A model generated the notes under the pieces. The model did no database searches. It was not told the DNA's origin and was given only the letters and a program-made list of their open reading frames with translations. Source: Pseudomonas entomophila (GTDB lineage Bacteria; Pseudomonadota; Gammaproteobacteria; Pseudomonadales; Pseudomonadaceae). Taken from it: a stretch of DNA of 64,000 nucleotides. Each line of letters begins with the position of its first letter. The first letter of the stretch is position 1. Made by a program: the position numbers and the translations under genes. The stretch covers positions 1-64,000 of the forward strand of contig NZ_JAAMQI010000015.1 in NCBI RefSeq assembly GCF_013523165.1. The letters run 5' to 3'. Shown one piece after another: positions 59,766-64,000 of this stretch.

Positions 59766-59934
59766 GCGTCTGCAAGGTTCGTTGGCCTGAGGATCGGCCC
59801 GGATGCAACGTATTCAAGGATGTCCGCACGGCGGTTACGCTGGGATGGGTGCTGCCCGCCGTTGGGCGCGGACCTTCGTTTCACTCATGGCTCGCCGGCA
59901 GGCAGGCCGCCCGAACCAAAGGGGAAATGGCGTA

Positions 59935-61122
59935 ATGGCAACGGTAGACCGCTGGCTGCTGCCAGATGGCATCGAGGAAGTACTGCCGCCTGAGGCCGCG
60001 CGTATCGAGATCGCGCGTCGGCAGGTGTTGGACCTGTTCCAGAGTTGGGGTTACGAGCTGGTCGTCACGCCGCACATCGAGTACCTCGAGTCGCTGCTGA
60101 CCGGCGCCGGCCAGGACCTGGACCTGCGTACCTTCAAGGTCGTCGATCCGCAGTCCGGCCGCCTGATGGGCTTCCGGGCCGACTTCACGCCGCAGGTCGC
60201 GCGTATCGATGCCCACACCCTGCGCCGCGAAGGCCCGAGCCGCCTGTGCTACGCCGGCAGTGTGCTGCATGCTCAGCCACGTGCGCTGTCCAATTCGCGC
60301 AGCCCGATCCAGCTCGGCGCCGAGCTGTACGGCGATGCCAGCCCGACCAGCGATGTCGAAGTCATCAGCCTGATGCTGGCCATGTTGCAGTTGGCCGACG
60401 TGCCGGACGTGCACATGGACCTCGGGCATGTCGGCATCTACCGCGGCCTGGCGCGCGCCGCTGGCCTGTCGGGCGCAGCCGAACAGCAGTTGTTCGATGC
60501 CCTGCAGCGCAAGGCCAGCGACGAGGTGCACGCCTTGACCGCCGACCTGCCGCAGGACCTGGCGAACATGCTGCGCGCCCTGACCGAGCTGTGCGGGGGC
60601 CGTGAGGTGCTGACCGAGGCGCGGACCCGCCTGGGCCGCGCGCCGGCCACCGTGCTGGCGGCCCTCGACGACCTGCTGTCGATCGCCGATCGCCTGGCGG
60701 CGCGGTTCCCGGAGCTGCCGCTGTATTTCGACCTGGGCGAATTGCGCGGTTACCACTACCACACCGGTGTGGTCTTCGCGGTCTTCGTCCCTGGGGTCGG
60801 GCAGTCCATCGCCCAGGGCGGTCGTTACGACGACATCGGTGCCGACTTCGGGCGGGCACGGCCTGCCACCGGCTTCTCCACCGACCTGAAGACCCTGGTC
60901 ACCCTAGGGCGTGCCGAGATCGTGCTGCCCACGGGCGGCATCTGGACACCCGATCATGGCGACGCCGCATTGTGGCAGGCGGTCTGCCAGTTGCGTCAGG
61001 ACGGCCAGCGCGTGGTGCAGGCCCTGCCAGGGCAGCCGCTGAGCGCGGCGTTCGAGGCGGACTGCGACCGCCAGTTGATCCTGCAAGACGGGCGCTGGCA
61101 GGTTCTGCCGCTGACCCGCTGA
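59935..61122 (+). CDS. hisZ: ATP phosphoribosyltransferase regulatory subunit HisZ
   Basis: A 395-residue class II aminoacyl-tRNA-synthetase-like protein that activates the short HisG enzyme of histidine synthesis. [14 protein letters not shown] and [12 protein letters not shown] correspond to synthetase motifs, but there is no anticodon domain. hisG is not nearby, as is usual in pseudomonads. ATG 59935 ([12 protein letters not shown]) has an AGGGGA site, and the upstream extension is not conserved. purA follows 56 bases downstream. Confidence 0.93.
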   Translation: MATVDRWLLPDGIEEVLPPEAARIEIARRQVLDLFQSWGYELVVTPHIEYLESLLTGAGQDLDLRTFKVVDPQSGRLMGFRADFTPQVARIDAHTLRREGPSRLCYAGSVLHAQPRALSNSRSPIQLGAELYGDASPTSDVEVISLMLAMLQLADVPDVHMDLGHVGIYRGLARAAGLSGAAEQQLFDALQRKASDEVHALTADLPQDLANMLRALTELCGGREVLTEARTRLGRAPATVLAALDDLLSIADRLAARFPELPLYFDLGELRGYHYHTGVVFAVFVPGVGQSIAQGGRYDDIGADFGRARPATGFSTDLKTLVTLGRAEIVLPTGGIWTPDHGDAALWQAVCQLRQDGQRVVQALPGQPLSAAFEADCDRQLILQDGRWQVLPLTR

Positions 61123-61166
61123 ATTTCTTCGCCGGCCGTCGGCCGGCAACCAAGTTGCGTGAATGA

Positions 61167-62471
<1,305 letters not shown>

Positions 62472-62493
62472 TTCGCCTCGGCTGATCGACCCG

Positions 62494-62525
62494 ACGCCGC
62501 GCTCCCGAAAGGGGCGCGGCGTTTT
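62494..62525 (+). terminator. Intrinsic terminator after purA
   Basis: ACGCCGCGC (62494-62502) pairs with GCGCGGCGT (62514-62522), with inner TCCC/GGGG pairs, and is followed by TTTT. It lies 23 bases past the purA stop. Confidence 0.9.
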
Positions 62526-62699
62526 CGTTTGGACAAGGTGCTTTCGGCAGGTCGCTTCTCGAGCCGTACGCAGGTCGAGGGCTTTTCAGACAAGCTTCAG
62601 ACCGTGAGGCCCACCGGCCATTATCGGCATAACCCTTGCTGCAAAGCGTTTCTGTCAGTGCCATCAAAATAGTGGCTCCAGAAACACGAGGGTTACGCC

Positions 62700-64000
62700 G
62701 TGTCCGCCATCCTTTCATTGTTACGAAGCCGACTCCTGCGGCCGGTGTTCGTGGCCTTGGGTATCGCTTTGCTGGTCCAGGTGCTGGTCGCGGTGATGCT
62801 GACCCGGGGCACCGTCACCCGCTTGCAGTCGGACCTGGAACAGCGTTTCGGTGACGACAGCCGCGAGCTGGCCCATGAACTGCAACAGGCGGGTCAGGAG
62901 GTGCGTTCGGGCCTGGACAGCCTGTCCGACAGCACCCGACAGCGGTTGAGCGCAGGCTTGTCCGCCCGTTTGCAGGGCGAGCAGCAGCAGTTGCGCACCA
63001 CCTTGGAGAACAACCTCAAGGAGTCGGCCAATGACATGGCGCAGTTGCTGGCCTCGGTGGCCCCGCGCGCCATCTGGGACAACGACGTGCCGGTGCTGTC
63101 GGATTTCGCCCGGCGTGCCCAGCGCAATCCCAATGTCCTGTTCGTGGTCTACGACGACGCCCAGGGTCAGCACCTGACCCGCTACCTCAACCGCCAGAAC
63201 CCGATTAACCAGACCTTGTTGGCCAAGGGCCAGGGCGAGCGGGCATTGGACAAGGTGATCGATGCCGCTCGCCACGATGCGGCGGTGTACTTCGTCGAAG
63301 CGTCCATCAGCCCCAACGGCGCCGAGATCGGCAAGGTGCTGATGGGGGTGTCCACCGCTGACATCGAGCAACAGCTCTCGGCCCTCGACCAGCGTTTCAC
63401 CGCCCTGATCGGCAGTGGCGGGCAGTTGGTCCAGGAGAGCCTGGTGGGGGCGGCCGCCGACAGCGGCAATGTGCTGCGCCAGCGCCTGGAAAAGGCCCAG
63501 GCCAGCGCTACGGCCATGCAGGCCAACACCGCACAGGCCGTGCGCGAGGCGGCCAGCGAACTGCGCTGGCGCATCGGCCTGATGTTGGCGGTGGTCGGGC
63601 TGGCCGTCCTGCTCCTGGTGGCCGTGGTGCTGGGCCGTCGAGTGCTGAGCAAAGTAAGGCTGCTGATCGGAGCGCTCGATGACCTGGCCGCTGGCGAAGG
63701 CGATCTGACCCGACGTGTGCCCCTCGACAGTCGCGACGAACTCGGCGACATGGCCTCGGCGGTCAACCGCTTCATCGACAAGCTGCAACCGATCGTGCGC
63801 GAAGCCGGCGCGGTGGCGCAGCGCACCGGCGTCGAGATCGATGCCATGGCCCAACGCAATGCCGGTGCCGATACCGCGGCCGCGTTGCAGCGCGACGAAG
63901 TGGCCGCCAGCCTGCGCGACCTGTCGAGCATGGCCGACGAAGCCCAGGCCGAAAGCCACGCCATGCAAGCGGCCTTGCAGCAGGTGGTGGACATCCGCCA
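62700..64000 (+). CDS. Methyl-accepting chemotaxis protein, N-terminal part (runs off window)
   Basis: At least 433 residues are visible of a transmembrane chemoreceptor. The first helix is about 12-38. The periplasmic part (about 39-289) begins as a helix-rich region and contains PNVLFVVYDDAQGQ, reminiscent of Cache-type sensor strands. The second helix is about 290-316 (WRIGLMLAVVGLAVLLLVAV), followed by a HAMP domain (DLAAGEGDLTRRVPLDSRDELG). The signalling tip lies outside. GTG 62700 follows GAGGG. It is the gene that usually follows purA in the P. putida group. The ligand is unknown. Confidence 0.88.
   Translation, partial: MSAILSLLRSRLLRPVFVALGIALLVQVLVAVMLTRGTVTRLQSDLEQRFGDDSRELAHELQQAGQEVRSGLDSLSDSTRQRLSAGLSARLQGEQQQLRTTLENNLKESANDMAQLLASVAPRAIWDNDVPVLSDFARRAQRNPNVLFVVYDDAQGQHLTRYLNRQNPINQTLLAKGQGERALDKVIDAARHDAAVYFVEASISPNGAEIGKVLMGVSTADIEQQLSALDQRFTALIGSGGQLVQESLVGAAADSGNVLRQRLEKAQASATAMQANTAQAVREAASELRWRIGLMLAVVGLAVLLLVAVVLGRRVLSKVRLLIGALDDLAAGEGDLTRRVPLDSRDELGDMASAVNRFIDKLQPIVREAGAVAQRTGVEIDAMAQRNAGADTAAALQRDEVAASLRDLSSMADEAQAESHAMQAALQQVVDIR

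Noticed and set aside
62621..62628. GCCGATAA (sigma-28 -10) on the minus strand before the chemoreceptor gene
   Set aside because: It points away from the chemoreceptor gene and lacks a matching -35; no gene lies in that direction close by.

Overview
The window is a stretch of a Pseudomonas chromosome, most likely the P. putida group. This follows from high GC, frequent GTG/TTG starts, REP repeats of the Pseudomonas type, and gene order that follows the P. aeruginosa PA4938-PA5005 region (recalled from knowledge, not searched). About 60 protein genes are present. I saw no tRNA, rRNA or CRISPR.

Layout. 1-164: C-terminal end of an IS110-family transposase, followed by a REP repeat. 426-1262: rlmJ. 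1488-15080: lipopolysaccharide outer-core and surface-polysaccharide block (carbamoyltransferase, GT2 glycosyltransferase, GT-C-like membrane transferase, LPS kinase-like protein, msbA, mig-14-like, dnpA-like, hldE, Ssg-like glycosyltransferase, a protein with sialyltransferase-like motifs, and another candidate glycosyltransferase). 15405-19772: an uncharacterised protein, aldo/keto reductase, FAD oxidoreductase, SMR pump and a divergent LysR regulator. 19896-23530: waaA, a LysE exporter and a TolC-type channel. 23692-27224: TPP riboswitch, thiC and the HMP permease cytX. 27193-30792: RsiV-like lipoprotein, nudF, DUF1249, cpdA and yqiA. 30827-36498: parE - esterase-like - aspartic protease - parC, a tightly overlapped operon. 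36673-44202: orphan PqiC-like lipoprotein, AhpA-like membrane protein, serB, psd, rhdA and an HDOD protein. 44333-46237: motAB behind a near-consensus sigma-28 promoter. 46563-49017: rsgA, orn and a TRIC-like channel. 49044-62471: queG and then the long nnrD-tsaE-amiB-mutL-miaA-hfq-hflX-hflK-hflC-hisZ-purA run. 62700-64000: the N-terminal part of a chemoreceptor that runs off the window.

How the parts fit. hldE makes the activated heptose, waaA adds Kdo, the glycosyltransferases, carbamoyltransferase and kinase-like protein finish the core, and MsbA flips it. Mig-14 and DnpA are surface/tolerance factors coupled to msbA. thiC and cytX are make-or-import routes to the same thiamine precursor.

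Most notable: five of the eight convergent gene junctions carry REP blocks, and these are nearly all the long non-coding gaps. Also notable are a GT29/GT42-like protein in the core cluster, an apparently degenerate nucleotidyl-cyclase domain in the AhpA-like protein, and a family often called a metal ABC transporter ATPase that shows no ATPase motifs. I see no clearly new multi-gene system. The best candidate is the three-gene surface-glycan set at 12550-15080.
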